Numbered from the stretch's first letter, positions 20,677-30,463 are shown. The stretch is DNA of 64,000 nucleotides from Pseudomonas saponiphila (GCF_900105185.1 NZ_FNTJ01000001.1:1375501-1439500), one strand, 5' to 3'. Program-made: numbers and translations. Notes: generated by a model from the letters alone, not told the origin.

Positions 20677-21125
20677 TGCATGACTCCAATGCAGGAGAAG
20701 AGAGACGTCAGAGTAAATCTGCTTGCAATCCGAACAGCTGACTTAGATCAGTTCATTGCCGCATTCCGTTGTGAATGAATGACTTAAGATTTATTGCGGG
20801 AGGTAGAATGCTGCCCTGAGAGGGCCATTCCAGAGGCTTTAAACTACTTTCAACTGGTTGCTCCGATTGTTGCTGTCGTTTGAAACTAGACCCTTTTGGC
20901 GAATCTGCAAATCTTCTAGGTTGGTTAACTAATGACCAATTCGTGATGGCACTTAGTACATATATTTAACAAAATAGTCGGTTATTCAGTGCCTTCTGGA
21001 GGCCATTCAGGGGGCCGTCCATAAAGGCTGTTTAATTGACTGTTACTGTTAGATGCACATTTCTGGAAGTTAATTAATGGCCTATCGTTTTATTGCCCGA
21101 TCGACTCACTGAAGCAGAGGTAGGA
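20677..21125. promoter_or_regulatory. Divergent arcD / arcD2 control region
   Basis: No gene is seen in these 449 bp, which are clearly more AT-rich than the flanking genes. The arcD-proximal part has an Anr box. The arcD2-proximal half (20930-21125) holds several T/A-rich stretches, among them TTTAATTGACTGTTACTGTT, but no convincing Anr site; arcD2 may be controlled differently. Confidence 0.5.
20738..20751 (-). promoter_or_regulatory. Anr (FNR-type) box of arcDABC
   Basis: CTGAC-TTAG-ATCAG matches the FNR/Anr palindrome TTGAT-N4-ATCAA with mismatches only at the outer bases and is close to the known Pseudomonas arc site. A -10-like TTTACT (minus strand, 20713-20718) lies about 25 bp downstream. 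This spacing fits activation from about -41.5 under low oxygen. Confidence 0.75.
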
Positions 21126-22553
21126 ATGTCACAACCGGCGCAGAAGCTTCAACTCGGTGCACTGATCGCTCTGGTCGTGGGCTCGATGATTGGTGGCGGG
21201 ATTTTCTCGCTGCCGCAGAACATGGCGGCCCGGGCCGATGCCGGGGCCGTGCTGATTGGCTGGGGGATCACGGCGGTGGGCATGCTGACCCTGGCGTTCG
21301 TCTTCCAGACCCTGGCCAACCGCAAGCCGGAGCTGGACTCCGGGGTCTATGCCTACGCCAAGGCCGGATTCGGTGACTACATGGGTTTTTCCTCGGCCTG
21401 GGGCTACTGGATCAGTGCCTGGCTGGGCAACGTCGGTTACTTCGTCCTGCTGTTCAGCACCCTGGGCTATTTCTTTCCGGTGTTCGGCCAGGGCAATACC
21501 CCGGTCGCCATCGGCTGTGCCTCCTTGCTGCTGTGGGCCGTGCATTTTCTAGTGCTGCGGGGGATCAAGGAGGCCACGTTCATCAACCAGCTGACCACGG
21601 TGGCGAAGATCGTGCCGCTGATGATGTTCATCGTCATCGCCGCCGTGGCGTTCAAGGCGGAGATCTTTACCCGGGATATCTGGGGGCGCAGCAACCCGAA
21701 TTTCGGCGGGGTGATGGATCAGGTGCGCAACATGATGCTGGTCACGGTGTTCGTGTTCATCGGCATCGAGGGCGCCAGCGTCTATTCGGCCCGGGCGCAA
21801 AAGCGCGCGGATGTCGGTCGGGCCACGGTGATCGGCTTTCTCGGCGTGCTGGCGCTGCTGGTGCTGGTGAACGTGCTGTCGCTGGGGATCATGAGCCAGC
21901 CGGAACTGGCCAAGCTGCAGAACCCGTCCCTGGCGGCGGTGCTGGAACACATCGTCGGCCCCTGGGGCGCCTTGCTGATCAGCATCGGCCTGGCGGTTTC
22001 GTTGCTGGGCGCCTTGCTGTCCTGGGCCCTGCTGTGCGCGGAAATTCTCTACGCCACCGCCCGGGACCGGACCATGCCGGCCTTCCTGAAGAAGGAAAAC
22101 GCCAACCATGTGCCGGTCAATGCCCTGTGGCTGACCAACGTGATGATCCAGATCTTCCTGCTGATCACCCTGTTCTCCGCCGGCACCTACACCAACCTGA
22201 TCTACCTCGCCTCATCGATGATCCTGGTGCCCTACCTGTGGTCGGCGGCCTATGCGGTGCTGCTCAGCGGCCGAGGAGAAACCTACGAGCAGGCGTCCCG
22301 GGAGCGGCTGAAGGACCTGTGCATCGCGGTCGTGGCCCTGAGCTACGCCATCTGGCTGTTGTACGCCGGCGGCTTGAAGTACCTGCTGCTCTCGGCGCTG
22401 CTCTACGCGCCCGGGGTGATCCTGTTTGCCAAGGCCAAGCGCGAGCAGGGCGAGCCGCTGTTCACCCACCTGGAAAAACTGATCTTCGGTGCGGTGATCA
22501 TCGGCGCCTCGCTAGCGGCTTATGGTCTGTACAGCGGTCTGCTGGCGCTGTGA
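21126..22553 (+). CDS. Second arginine/ornithine antiporter-like transporter (ArcD paralogue)
   Basis: The protein has 475 residues, the same length as ArcD, and reads as a close paralogue throughout: [59 protein letters not shown] and [16 protein letters not shown]. The start at 21126 follows AGAGGTAGGA. It is divergent from arcDABC and is followed by a REP and a convergent gene, so it is probably monocistronic. Likely substrates are basic amino acids (arginine, ornithine); exact specificity cannot be read. It probably arose by duplication of arcD. Confidence 0.85.
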   Translation: MSQPAQKLQLGALIALVVGSMIGGGIFSLPQNMAARADAGAVLIGWGITAVGMLTLAFVFQTLANRKPELDSGVYAYAKAGFGDYMGFSSAWGYWISAWLGNVGYFVLLFSTLGYFFPVFGQGNTPVAIGCASLLLWAVHFLVLRGIKEATFINQLTTVAKIVPLMMFIVIAAVAFKAEIFTRDIWGRSNPNFGGVMDQVRNMMLVTVFVFIGIEGASVYSARAQKRADVGRATVIGFLGVLALLVLVNVLSLGIMSQPELAKLQNPSLAAVLEHIVGPWGALLISIGLAVSLLGALLSWALLCAEILYATARDRTMPAFLKKENANHVPVNALWLTNVMIQIFLLITLFSAGTYTNLIYLASSMILVPYLWSAAYAVLLSGRGETYEQASRERLKDLCIAVVALSYAIWLLYAGGLKYLLLSALLYAPGVILFAKAKREQGEPLFTHLEKLIFGAVIIGASLAAYGLYSGLLAL

Positions 22554-22687
22554 TCGAGCTTGTGCCCTCGCGCTTGCTGGCGGCCAGGACGCCTCGGGCT
22601 GGCGCGGCATTGGTGGGCGGCTTCGGCGGGAGGTTGTTGGTGCGGGTGGTTCGCTGCCAAGCCCGCGCCTGCGGGGCTGGTAATCCC

Positions 22688-22710
22688 GTAGGAGCCGGCT
22701 CGCCGGCGAA
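22688..22710. repeat. Single REP element after arcD2
   Basis: GTAGGAGCCGGCTCGCCGGCGAA, between convergent genes. Confidence 0.8.
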
Positions 22711-22715
22711 GCTGC

Positions 22716-24071
22716 TCACCACCATCGGGGGCGATGAGCGCCCAGGGGGCTGGCAGGGCAATCCCACTGCACGGGGGTTCCAGTGACATGCAATGGCACC
22801 CGCAGGCGCCTGGCCGGTCCCCAAGGGGTCTGTTCCTGAACCAGCCCCAGATCGTCATCGTCTTCGGCCCGCAGTGGCATTTCATCTCCCGTTGACCGGC
22901 AATGCTCAACCAGCAGCTTGGCGGTGCGGGCCAGGGACAGGCGCGCCGAGGTGCCCTGGCCGCTGTTCAGGGACAGGTTCAGGGCCCGCAGGGCACTGGC
23001 CGCCATCAGGTAGCCGGTGGCGTGATCCAGGGCCTGGACCGGCAGCGGCAGCGGTTTGTCCGCGGCTTTCCAGTCCATGCCGGCTGCGGCGATGCCGGCG
23101 CTCATCTGCACCAGGCTGTCGAAGCCCCGGCGGTCGCGCCAGGGGCCGCTCCAGCCATAGGCGTTGAGGCTGACCTCGATCAGCCCCGGGGCGATTCGCT
23201 GGCGTGCCTCGGCGTCGTAACCCAGGCGCTCCAGGGCATCGGCGCGATAGCCGTGCAGCAGCAGGTCGGCTTCGGCCAGCAGCCCCTCGAATACCGCGCG
23301 CTGTTGCAGGTCGTGCAGGTCCAGGCGCGCGCAGCGCTTGCCCAGCGTCACCTCCGGCTCCAGGGCCGGTTCGTTCCAGCCCGGCGGGTCGATGCGCAGT
23401 ACCTCGGCGCCCAGCCCCGCCAGCAGGCGGCTGGCCACGGGACCGGCCAGGACCCGGGTCAGGTCCAGCACTTTCAATCCGGCCAGGGGCCGGGTGCTGG
23501 AACCGCTCCAGGTGTTCGGTCGCGAGCCGCTGTGGGGCAGCCAGTGCACCAGGGGCTCGGCGTTGACCGCCTGCCCCTGCGGGTGCAGCTGCCACTGCGC
23601 CCAACTGCGCATCTGCGCGGCGCAACCGCCCTGATCGACGATGGCCTGTTCCAGCTCCAGGGCATCCCAGCTGGCCACTCGGGCGGCCATGGCGTCGCGC
23701 CCGTTCACCGCGCCCAGCACCCGTTCGGCGGCGGCGCGGTGGTGGGGCGCATTGGTGTGCAGACGAATCCAGCCATCGCGGCTGGGATAATCCCCGGCAA
23801 TCGGGTCCCAGGGGGATGGCAGGCTCCAGCCTTGCGGGCGGATCGAAGTGGCGAACCAGAATGAGGCCAGGCGCCGGTCGACACTGACCTGTGGCTGGCG
23901 TCCGGTCTGGCTGTAGAGGAGTTCGGCGAGGGCTTGCCCGGTGGTGGCGATACTGGCACAGGCCAGGTCGGTCACGGCGAAGGCCGAGGGCAGGGAGCCC
24001 TGGCCGGTTTGTCGGACGCTTGCAGGCGCCAGGCCCAGCGCGGCCTGGAGGGTTGCCAGTAGTTCGGTCAT
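22716..24071 (-). CDS. CaiB/BaiF (family III) CoA-transferase-like protein
   Basis: The protein has 451 residues. The central part carries the family III block LAGLKVLDLTRVLAGPVASRLLAGLGAEVLRIDPPGWNEP and later LLAEADLLLHGYRADALERLGYD and SLNAYGWSGPWRDRRGFDSLVQMSAGIA. The N-terminal ~180 residues look like a partial second CoA-transferase domain, placed ahead of it. Where formyl-CoA transferases have their catalytic Asp (MQDG), this protein seems to read SLART, so classical transferase chemistry is doubtful. Substrate is unknown. It converges on arcD2 and lies 97 bp downstream of the chemoreceptor gene. Confidence 0.78.
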   Translation of the reverse strand: MTELLATLQAALGLAPASVRQTGQGSLPSAFAVTDLACASIATTGQALAELLYSQTGRQPQVSVDRRLASFWFATSIRPQGWSLPSPWDPIAGDYPSRDGWIRLHTNAPHHRAAAERVLGAVNGRDAMAARVASWDALELEQAIVDQGGCAAQMRSWAQWQLHPQGQAVNAEPLVHWLPHSGSRPNTWSGSSTRPLAGLKVLDLTRVLAGPVASRLLAGLGAEVLRIDPPGWNEPALEPEVTLGKRCARLDLHDLQQRAVFEGLLAEADLLLHGYRADALERLGYDAEARQRIAPGLIEVSLNAYGWSGPWRDRRGFDSLVQMSAGIAAAGMDWKAADKPLPLPVQALDHATGYLMAASALRALNLSLNSGQGTSARLSLARTAKLLVEHCRSTGDEMPLRAEDDDDLGLVQEQTPWGPARRLRVPLHVTGTPVQWDCPASPLGAHRPRWW

Positions 24072-24168
24072 GACGCACTCCCCGGTTCAGAGGAGGGCAT
24101 TGCACCCTGAAACCGCCGCCACTGTCGATCACCTCCGGTCATCGGTCGTGGCGGGGCGAGAACCGCGT

Positions 24169-26313
24169 TTACACCCGGAACTGATCCATCAGTTTCATCT
24201 GTTGGGTGGCCAGGGCGTTGAGCTGGCTGCTGACCTGAGCCGACTCGCTGGCTTGCTCGGTGAGGGTTTCGGTGACGCTACGGATCGCCGAGACGTTGCG
24301 ATTGACCTCTTCGGCCACCGCGCTCTGCTGCTCGGCGGCGCTGGCGATCTGCAGGTTCATGTCGCTGATCACGGTGACCGCGTCGCTGATCTTGCCCAGC
24401 GCCTGGACCGCCTGATGAATCTGTCCGGCGTTGTTCTGCGCCTGGCTCTGGCTGGCGTGCATGGTGTTGACCACATCGCGGGTGCCGCTCTGGATGCGCT
24501 CGATGACCACGCGGATCTCTTCCACCGAGTCCTGGGTACGTTTGGCCAGGTTGCGCACTTCATCGGCCACCACCGCAAAGCCGCGGCCGCTTTCGCCGGC
24601 GCGGGCCGCCTCAATGGCGGCGTTGAGGGCGAGCAGGTTGGTCTGTTCGGCGATGCTGCGGATCACTTCCAGCACCGAGCCGATCTGTTCGCTGCTCACC
24701 GCCAGGGCCTCGACTTCACCCACCGCCTTGCTCACTTCCTCGGCCAGCAGGCTGATATCCCGGGTACTGCGCTCGATGATGGTCATGCCATCCTTGGCCG
24801 ACTGGTCGGCGCCACGGGCGGCCTGGGCAGCATTGGAGGCGCTGTTGGCGACATCGTGGGCCGTGGCGCTCATTTCATTGGACGCGGTGGCCACCTGGTC
24901 GATCTCGCGGAACTGCACCTGCATGCCTTCGCTGGTCTGGCGGGCGATCTCCGAAGACTGGTCGGCGGTGCCGCGGGCTTCGATGATGCTCTGCTTGATC
25001 TGGGCGATGGTGGGCTGCAGCTTGTCGAGGAAGCGGTTGAACCAGCTCACCAGCTCGCCCAGTTCATCCTTCTTGCTGTAGTTCAGGCGTTGGGTCAGGT
25101 CGCCGTCGCCACTGGCGATGGCCTTGAGCATCTGCGCCACGCTGTTGATCGGCCGGGTCACGCCGGAGGCACTGAGCCAGATCAGCAGCAGCCCCAGCAG
25201 GCCGGCGCCGATGGCCACCAGCAGGGTTTTCAGGGTGCCGCTGGTCTGGGCCTGATCCAGCAGGGTCTGCAGTTTCACCGAGTCCGCCAGCAGGACCTGC
25301 CGGGGCAGGTCGATGGCCACGCCCCAGGCCTTGGCATCGGCAATCGGACTGAAGGGATAGACCGCGCGGATCAGGTCGCCCTGCTGCAACACCTTGGGTT
25401 GGCCACCGGCAAGTGTCGCCAGGATGTCCGGGCCCTGGGCACCGGCGGTTTCATTGATGTTCTTGCCGACCTGGGCGGCATCCGCGCCGACCGCTGCCAG
25501 CAGTCCGCTGCCGCCCGTGATCAGCATGTGCCCGGCACCGCCGAACAGGCTCCGTTGCGCCTCGACGGCGGCCGCTTGCAGGGAGTCCAGGGCGATGTCG
25601 ACGCCAATCACCCCGACGACCTTGCCGTCGGTCTGCAGCGGCAGGGAGATGGTGGTCATCAGCACTTGTTTCTTGTCCTCGCCGATGGTGTCGGCATAGG
25701 GATCGAGCAGGCAGGTGCGGCGAGTGTCACGGGGGCAGGTGTACCAGATGTTGTAAGGCGTGCCGCTGAGGTTGAGGGTGGTCTTGTTCATGTCCTCCTC
25801 GACCATCACCGTATTCAGGGACTTGCCGGCGGGACGGCTCCAGTAGCTGGCGAAACGCCCCTGTTCGTTGGACGCGCGGTTGGCGTCGTTGGCGAACGCA
25901 CTGTCCTGGCCGTCCAGCGCATTGCGCTCGTAGGCCAGCCAGATCCCCAGCACCTTGGGGTTGCGCTCGAAGGCGGTTTTCAGGCTGTGGTTGAGCTCTT
26001 CGCGCAGGGCCGCGGCATCCAGGCCACGCTTTGCAGCCATTGCCCGCAGATCCTGGACCTGGTCCGCCAGGGCGGTGATCACCAGCTGGCTTTCACCGAA
26101 GGTCTTCTGGATGCGCGCGGCTTGTTCGGCGGCCTTGGCCTGCAACAGGTCCTCGACCCCGGCCGTGAGCATCCGCGTGCTGGAGGTGTTGACCAGCTGG
26201 TTGTTCTGCCGGCTCTGGTACAGGTTCATGCCGACGATCAGCGCCACCACGCCCAACAGGCACAGCCCGGACAGCAGTACGATTTTCAGGCGTATGGAGA
26301 GAGAGTCGAACAT
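24169..26313 (-). CDS. Methyl-accepting chemotaxis protein with double-Cache sensor
   Basis: The protein has 714 residues from 26313. TM1 spans about residues 9-30 ([20 protein letters not shown]). A periplasmic dCache domain of about 330 residues has [25 protein letters not shown] and [11 protein letters not shown]2 ([20 protein letters not shown]) and HAMP follow. The signalling domain has the hairpin tip EVEALA...[35 protein letters not shown]. The C-terminus lacks a CheR-binding pentapeptide. The usual amino-acid-sensor motif has Arg before the WY pair; here the residue is Asn, so the ligand may not be a common amino acid. Two nearby Cys could form a disulfide. Confidence 0.9.
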   Translation of the reverse strand: MFDSLSIRLKIVLLSGLCLLGVVALIVGMNLYQSRQNNQLVNTSSTRMLTAGVEDLLQAKAAEQAARIQKTFGESQLVITALADQVQDLRAMAAKRGLDAAALREELNHSLKTAFERNPKVLGIWLAYERNALDGQDSAFANDANRASNEQGRFASYWSRPAGKSLNTVMVEEDMNKTTLNLSGTPYNIWYTCPRDTRRTCLLDPYADTIGEDKKQVLMTTISLPLQTDGKVVGVIGVDIALDSLQAAAVEAQRSLFGGAGHMLITGGSGLLAAVGADAAQVGKNINETAGAQGPDILATLAGGQPKVLQQGDLIRAVYPFSPIADAKAWGVAIDLPRQVLLADSVKLQTLLDQAQTSGTLKTLLVAIGAGLLGLLLIWLSASGVTRPINSVAQMLKAIASGDGDLTQRLNYSKKDELGELVSWFNRFLDKLQPTIAQIKQSIIEARGTADQSSEIARQTSEGMQVQFREIDQVATASNEMSATAHDVANSASNAAQAARGADQSAKDGMTIIERSTRDISLLAEEVSKAVGEVEALAVSSEQIGSVLEVIRSIAEQTNLLALNAAIEAARAGESGRGFAVVADEVRNLAKRTQDSVEEIRVVIERIQSGTRDVVNTMHASQSQAQNNAGQIHQAVQALGKISDAVTVISDMNLQIASAAEQQSAVAEEVNRNVSAIRSVTETLTEQASESAQVSSQLNALATQQMKLMDQFRV

Positions 26314-26499
26314 GGGGGCAATCTCGCGAAAGGACGGATGGAAAGCGCGGAATCGGATGACTCCGCTCGCCAAGTCCATTCAGCGCTATGCCCGGAACAT
26401 CGGCTTGGGTGGCCTTTGCGTGAGAGGGCGCCGACGAACGGTCATGTCCTTGACATATATGGCCTAGAGGGCGAGGGCATAGCCGCCAGAGCGCGTCAT

Positions 26500-26901
26500 T
26501 CAGGAGGTTTGCGGCAGGGCTTCGGGGCGCGACCAGATCCACAGGTTGCCCAGGGCCATGCCGGCGATGGCGGCGTACATCGTCCAGTGATGATTGAGCA
26601 GGCTCAGCATCAGCCCGGCGCACAGCAACATGCTCAGGGTGGCGCTGACCTTGGCCCGGCGACTGATGATCCGGCCGTTGCGCCAGTTGCAGAGGATCGG
26701 GCCGAACAGGCGGTGGTTCTCCATCCAGGCACTGAGGCGGGGCGAGCTCTTGGTGGCGGCCCAGGCGGCCAGGAGGATGAACTCGGTGGTCGGCAGGCCG
26801 GGCACGACGATGGCGATCAGGCCGATGGCCAGGCTGACATAGGCCAGCGCACCGAACAGCAGGCGGGAAATCTTCGACGAGGAGGGGCGAGTGGGGGTCA
26901 T
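26500..26901 (-). CDS. YbaN / DUF454-family inner membrane protein
   Basis: The protein has 133 residues from 26901. Three to four hydrophobic segments are visible, with the DUF454 signature FGALAYVSLAIGLIAIVVPGLPTTEFILLAAWA and the WMENHRLFGPILCNWRNGRIISRRAK block. YbaN proteins are small membrane proteins of unknown function. It lies about 115 bp downstream of hemO in the same direction. In other bacteria DUF454 genes occur near heme/iron genes, so a link to the heme cluster is possible but unproven. Confidence 0.82.
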   Translation of the reverse strand: MTPTRPSSSKISRLLFGALAYVSLAIGLIAIVVPGLPTTEFILLAAWAATKSSPRLSAWMENHRLFGPILCNWRNGRIISRRAKVSATLSMLLCAGLMLSLLNHHWTMYAAIAGMALGNLWIWSRPEALPQTS

Positions 26902-27016
26902 GGCTTCGATGATGAGGTAACGCGCCTTGCGGCTCAATCCAGAGAGCACGCGGGCCGACAAAATACCGTTGCGGGCCTGCGGCCTGGACGCTTGCCGCGG
27001 GCCCGCAACGACGGGG

Positions 27017-27625
27017 TCAGGCTGGTTGTGCGGCGCTGGAGTAAGCCTGTTCCAGCAGCACGGTGAAGCGGTTGAAGGCATCCAGCGCGCCTTTTTCCGC
27101 TGCGGCTTCTTCTTCGGCTGTGAATTCCAGGCCGTCGAGGATGCGGGTGAAGGTCTTCCAGCCTTCGGCGCGGCCACCGGCCGGCTCGCCCAGGTGCCGG
27201 GCGCCGAAGGTTTCGCTCAGGCCCAGGCCCACGGCGCGCTTGATCAGGAACGCGGCGCCGAGCTTGGAACCCTCGGAAACGAAGATCCAGCCCAGGGCTT
27301 CGGCCTGGCTTGGATTGCGTACTGCACCGGCCACCGGTGCCGGGACTTCGGTGTCCAGGTCCGCCAGGTCGGCCTTGGCCGCTTCGGCGCGGCAGCGCTG
27401 GGCCAGGTCGGGGACGATGCTGTTCAGTTCGGCATCGTTGTACAGGTCTACCAGTTCCGACTGAAACAGGTACTGGGCCACCACGAAGCGGGCGAAGGCA
27501 CCCTGAGTCTCGAACGGTGCGTGGGCCTTGACCAGGGCGTCGAGCTTGGCATGGGGTTCATGGGTGATCTGGTTCAGACGCTGGGAACGCAGGTGATGAC
27601 GCTGGGAGGAATCCTGGGGGCTCAT
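27017..27625 (-). CDS. hemO: Heme oxygenase (HemO/PigA type)
   Basis: It opens the heme ring to biliverdin, CO and iron in the cytoplasm. The protein has 202 residues from 27625. LRSQRLNQITHEPHAKLDALV contains the proximal heme-ligand His, as in P. aeruginosa PigA (HemO). ARFVVAQYLFQSELVDLY, ALGWIFVSEGSKLGAAFL, FGARHLGEP and AFNRF also match that protein closely. It lies downstream of the heme receptor gene but behind an intrinsic terminator, so it may have its own iron-regulated promoter; GAGAATGAGAGG before the start is only a weak Fur-like match. Confidence 0.93.
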   Translation of the reverse strand: MSPQDSSQRHHLRSQRLNQITHEPHAKLDALVKAHAPFETQGAFARFVVAQYLFQSELVDLYNDAELNSIVPDLAQRCRAEAAKADLADLDTEVPAPVAGAVRNPSQAEALGWIFVSEGSKLGAAFLIKRAVGLGLSETFGARHLGEPAGGRAEGWKTFTRILDGLEFTAEEEAAAEKGALDAFNRFTVLLEQAYSSAAQPA

Positions 27626-27687
27626 GCAGATGTCCTTGAGAATGAGAGGCACTTAGTAACTAGACGAACAAGAAGACGCGACAGCGT

Positions 27688-27725
27688 AAAAAATCCTCAC
27701 TGCCCAGGCGAAAAAGGGCAGCGAG
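27688..27725 (-). terminator. Intrinsic terminator between the heme receptor gene and hemO
   Basis: On the minus strand CTCGCTGCCC pairs with GGGCAGTGAG (one mismatch), followed by GATTTTTT. It sits about 10 bp after the receptor stop codon. Confidence 0.75.
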
Positions 27726-27736
27726 GCGCTTTGGCG

Positions 27737-30355
27737 TCAGATATCCCAGACCAGGTTGACCGAGAAGTTGCGGCCCGGCTGGGTCAGGCGGTCGAGGTTG
27801 GCGGGGGCGGTTTGCCCGGCCTCGCCGACACTGTCGTAGCCGCGCACGTCGTCCCAGTTCCAGTATTTTTTATCGGTCAGGTTGTACAGGCCGGCGTTCA
27901 GGGTCAGGTCGTCGGTGACCTTGTAGAAGCCGCTGAGGTCGAGGATGCCGTAGCCCGGGGTCTTGAACTGGCCGCTGGTAGCACGGCCATCCGGGGCCTT
28001 GAAGCTGCTGTCGTCGACCCGGTCCTTGCGCTTGACCAGGGTCCAGCTCAGCAGCGCGCCATAGTTGTCCTGATCGTAGCCAAGGCCAAACACGCCCTTG
28101 AGCGGGTTGACGCTGTTGATCGGCTCGCCGTTGTCATTGTTGCGGCCGTAGGCGTAGGCCACCGAGCCGAGGCTGTACAGGCCCTGTGGTGCACCGAAGG
28201 CATCGAGGTTGAGACGGCCCCTCGCTTCGGCGCCCTTGATGGTGGCGTGCTTGATGTTGCTGCTCTGGAACACCGATTGCAGCGCGCCGGCAGTGATGGC
28301 GTCCTCGTTGATGAAGTCGCGGTACTGGTTGTAGAACACCGAGACATCGAAGGAGCCTGCGTCGAAATTGCCCCGCAGGCCGGTTTCATAACCTTTGCTG
28401 GTTTCCGGCTTGAGGTTGGAGTTGGGCTCGACGACGTAGCCGGTGGCGAGGTTTTCAAAGCGCCCGTAGAGCGCCTTGGCCGACGGCGTGCGGAAGCCCT
28501 CGGAGTATTGGCCATAGGCCGTGTAGTGCTCGTCGAAGGCGTAGGTCAGGCCGAACTTGGGCGAAACCCGGTGCCAGGTCTTCTTCTCGTCGCTGACCGG
28601 ATAGGTGCCGGTAGGGTTGGCGACATTGAGGAATTCCTGGGTCAGTTTCGGCTTGAGCTGGGTGTAGTCGTAGCGCAGGCCCGGGGTGAAGGTCCAGGCG
28701 TTCCAGCTGATCTGGTCCTGGGCGAACAGGCTGTAGGTGCTGACGGTGGGGTCCGGGAAATCGCTGGATTTTTTCACGCTGTCGCTGGCGCTCGGGCTTG
28801 GCGCACCGATGGCGGTGCAACCGGCACCGACCTTCAGGCAGGTGGCGGTGCCATAGCGCGAGCCGGTGATTTTCTGTTGCTTGAGGGTGGTGCCGTAGGT
28901 CAGTTGATGCTCGGTTTCACCGAGGGTGAAGGCCTTGTCCAGCTGGGTGTCGAAGACCCATTGCTGTTCCTGGTACAGGGTTTGCCGTTCCCGCAGCACG
29001 TCGCGGGCGTTGGGGGAGAACGCCGAGACCGGGTTGTAGCGCTCGGAAGTGCTCTGGTCGGTCTTGGCGATCTGGTAGTTCAGGCTCCATTTGATCTGGT
29101 CGGCGATGGGCGACTGCAGGGCGAAGCTGTTTTCCAGGCCGAAGCGTTCACGGGTGATGGTGTCGTTGCCGACACGGGAGCGATACCAGTTCTGACCGAC
29201 GCCGTTGAGAAACAGGCCGCCTACCGCGCTTTTCTGGTTGGTGTCGCGGTCGTCCTTGTACTTTTCGTAGGTCAGGCCCAGGCGAGCATCCGGCGCATAG
29301 TTCCAGCCGAGCTTGGCCAGGACGTTGGTGGTGCGAGCGTCTTCCGGGTTGGCGGCGGTGCGGTTGAGGCCGGTGCCGTTGTTGCTGCCATAGGACTCGG
29401 TTTCGTGGCCGTCGCGCCGGCTGAGGTGCAGCAGGGCGTCGAAGTCGCTGGCCCGCCCGGCGACGGTGGCGGATTTCAGCCAGCTTTCGTCAGCCGAGCT
29501 GTAGCCGGTCTTCAGGCGCGCGCCAGCGTCCTGGCCGGGCTTGATGATGTCGTCGGCGTCCAGGGTGTAGTAGCTGACGGCGCCACCGATGGCGCTGCTG
29601 CCGTAGAGCACCGAGGCCGGGCCGCGGAGGATTTCCACACGCTTGACGATTTCCGGGTCGACATAGTTGCGGTTGGTCTTGGCGTAGGGACCGCTGAAGA
29701 AGTGATCCGGCACTTCGACGCCATCGACTTGGGTGAGGATCCGGTCGCTGTCGATGCCGCGAATGTTGTAGCCGCTGATGCCCGCGCGCTGGCCCGCACC
29801 GCCGACGGAAACCCCAGGCTCGTAGCGCACCAGCTCCTTGATGGTGTTGACGTTCTGGCGGTCCAGCTCTTCCCGGGTCTGCACGCTCACGGTGCTCGGC
29901 ACCGAGTTGATGTCCTGCTCCTGGCGGGTGGCGCTGACGGTCACTTGCTGCAGGTTCACCGCATTGGCGGCGCTGCGCCGTTCCAGAACGATATTGTTAT
30001 TGCCCAGCTTGCGGTAACTCAGTTGGGTGCCGCCGAGCAGGCGCTCCAGGGCCTTTTCCGGGGGCAGCGAGCCGCGCACGCCCGGTGATGACACTCCGCT
30101 GCCCAGCTCGGCCGGCAGCCCGACTTGCCAGCCGGTGACCGCGGTAAAGGCGTTGAGCGCCGATACCAGCGGTTGCTGGGCAATGGCGAAGTTGTAGTTG
30201 CCCATGCGCTGGCTGGAGGAGGCCGGGGCATCGGCGGCCATCGCTGGCGTGGCTTGGGCGCCGGCCAGCAGGATCGCCGCGGTCAGCAGCGACAGGGTGC
30301 AGTGTTGTAGGCGGGCACAGGGAACAGAGGATCGGCTGTTGAGGCGAGGGGACAT
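27737..30355 (-). CDS. hxuA: TonB-dependent heme receptor with signalling (STN) domain, HxuA/HasR-like
   Basis: The protein has 872 residues from 30355; an in-frame start 16 codons upstream is also possible. It has a signal peptide ending near TPAMAADAP. An STN domain (NYNFAIAQQPLVSALNAFTA) contacts the anti-sigma factor. The TonB-box/plug has QVTVSATRQEQDINSVP and YNIRGIDSDRILTQVDGVEV. The 22-strand barrel follows. The heme-receptor FRAP/NPNL pair appears as FRTPSAKALYGR and EPNSNLKPE, and the chain ends in FSVNLVWDI. The STN domain and adjacent ECF sigma and FecR genes make it a cell-surface signalling receptor like P. aeruginosa HxuA. The exact heme source is not known. Confidence 0.88.
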   Translation of the reverse strand: MSPRLNSRSSVPCARLQHCTLSLLTAAILLAGAQATPAMAADAPASSSQRMGNYNFAIAQQPLVSALNAFTAVTGWQVGLPAELGSGVSSPGVRGSLPPEKALERLLGGTQLSYRKLGNNNIVLERRSAANAVNLQQVTVSATRQEQDINSVPSTVSVQTREELDRQNVNTIKELVRYEPGVSVGGAGQRAGISGYNIRGIDSDRILTQVDGVEVPDHFFSGPYAKTNRNYVDPEIVKRVEILRGPASVLYGSSAIGGAVSYYTLDADDIIKPGQDAGARLKTGYSSADESWLKSATVAGRASDFDALLHLSRRDGHETESYGSNNGTGLNRTAANPEDARTTNVLAKLGWNYAPDARLGLTYEKYKDDRDTNQKSAVGGLFLNGVGQNWYRSRVGNDTITRERFGLENSFALQSPIADQIKWSLNYQIAKTDQSTSERYNPVSAFSPNARDVLRERQTLYQEQQWVFDTQLDKAFTLGETEHQLTYGTTLKQQKITGSRYGTATCLKVGAGCTAIGAPSPSASDSVKKSSDFPDPTVSTYSLFAQDQISWNAWTFTPGLRYDYTQLKPKLTQEFLNVANPTGTYPVSDEKKTWHRVSPKFGLTYAFDEHYTAYGQYSEGFRTPSAKALYGRFENLATGYVVEPNSNLKPETSKGYETGLRGNFDAGSFDVSVFYNQYRDFINEDAITAGALQSVFQSSNIKHATIKGAEARGRLNLDAFGAPQGLYSLGSVAYAYGRNNDNGEPINSVNPLKGVFGLGYDQDNYGALLSWTLVKRKDRVDDSSFKAPDGRATSGQFKTPGYGILDLSGFYKVTDDLTLNAGLYNLTDKKYWNWDDVRGYDSVGEAGQTAPANLDRLTQPGRNFSVNLVWDI

Positions 30356-30463
30356 CGAGAGCGCTCCGGGTCGCACGAATCTTTTATAGGTGCAGATACG
30401 CATTCAAAAATGCGAATCAGTTGCATTGGCTATAACGAGACGTACCACCCGGGGTGATCGCGT

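Noticed and set aside
26444..26456. Small palindrome ATGTC-CTT-GACAT upstream of the chemoreceptor as an operator or sigma-28 promoter
   Set aside because: The arms are only 5 bp. A GCCGAT nearby lacks a correctly spaced -35, so there is no firm basis for a promoter call.
23941..27066. A plus-strand open frame of about 1041 codons opposite the chemoreceptor gene
   Set aside because: The minus-strand chemoreceptor has complete TM, Cache, HAMP and signalling domains. The plus frame is low-complexity and crosses gene borders.
26927..30088. A plus-strand open frame of about 1053 codons opposite hemO and the heme receptor
   Set aside because: It is the mirror frame of a high-GC gene. It spans two unrelated minus-strand genes, has no family motifs and is rich in Gly/Ala/Val/Gln as expected for an antisense shadow.
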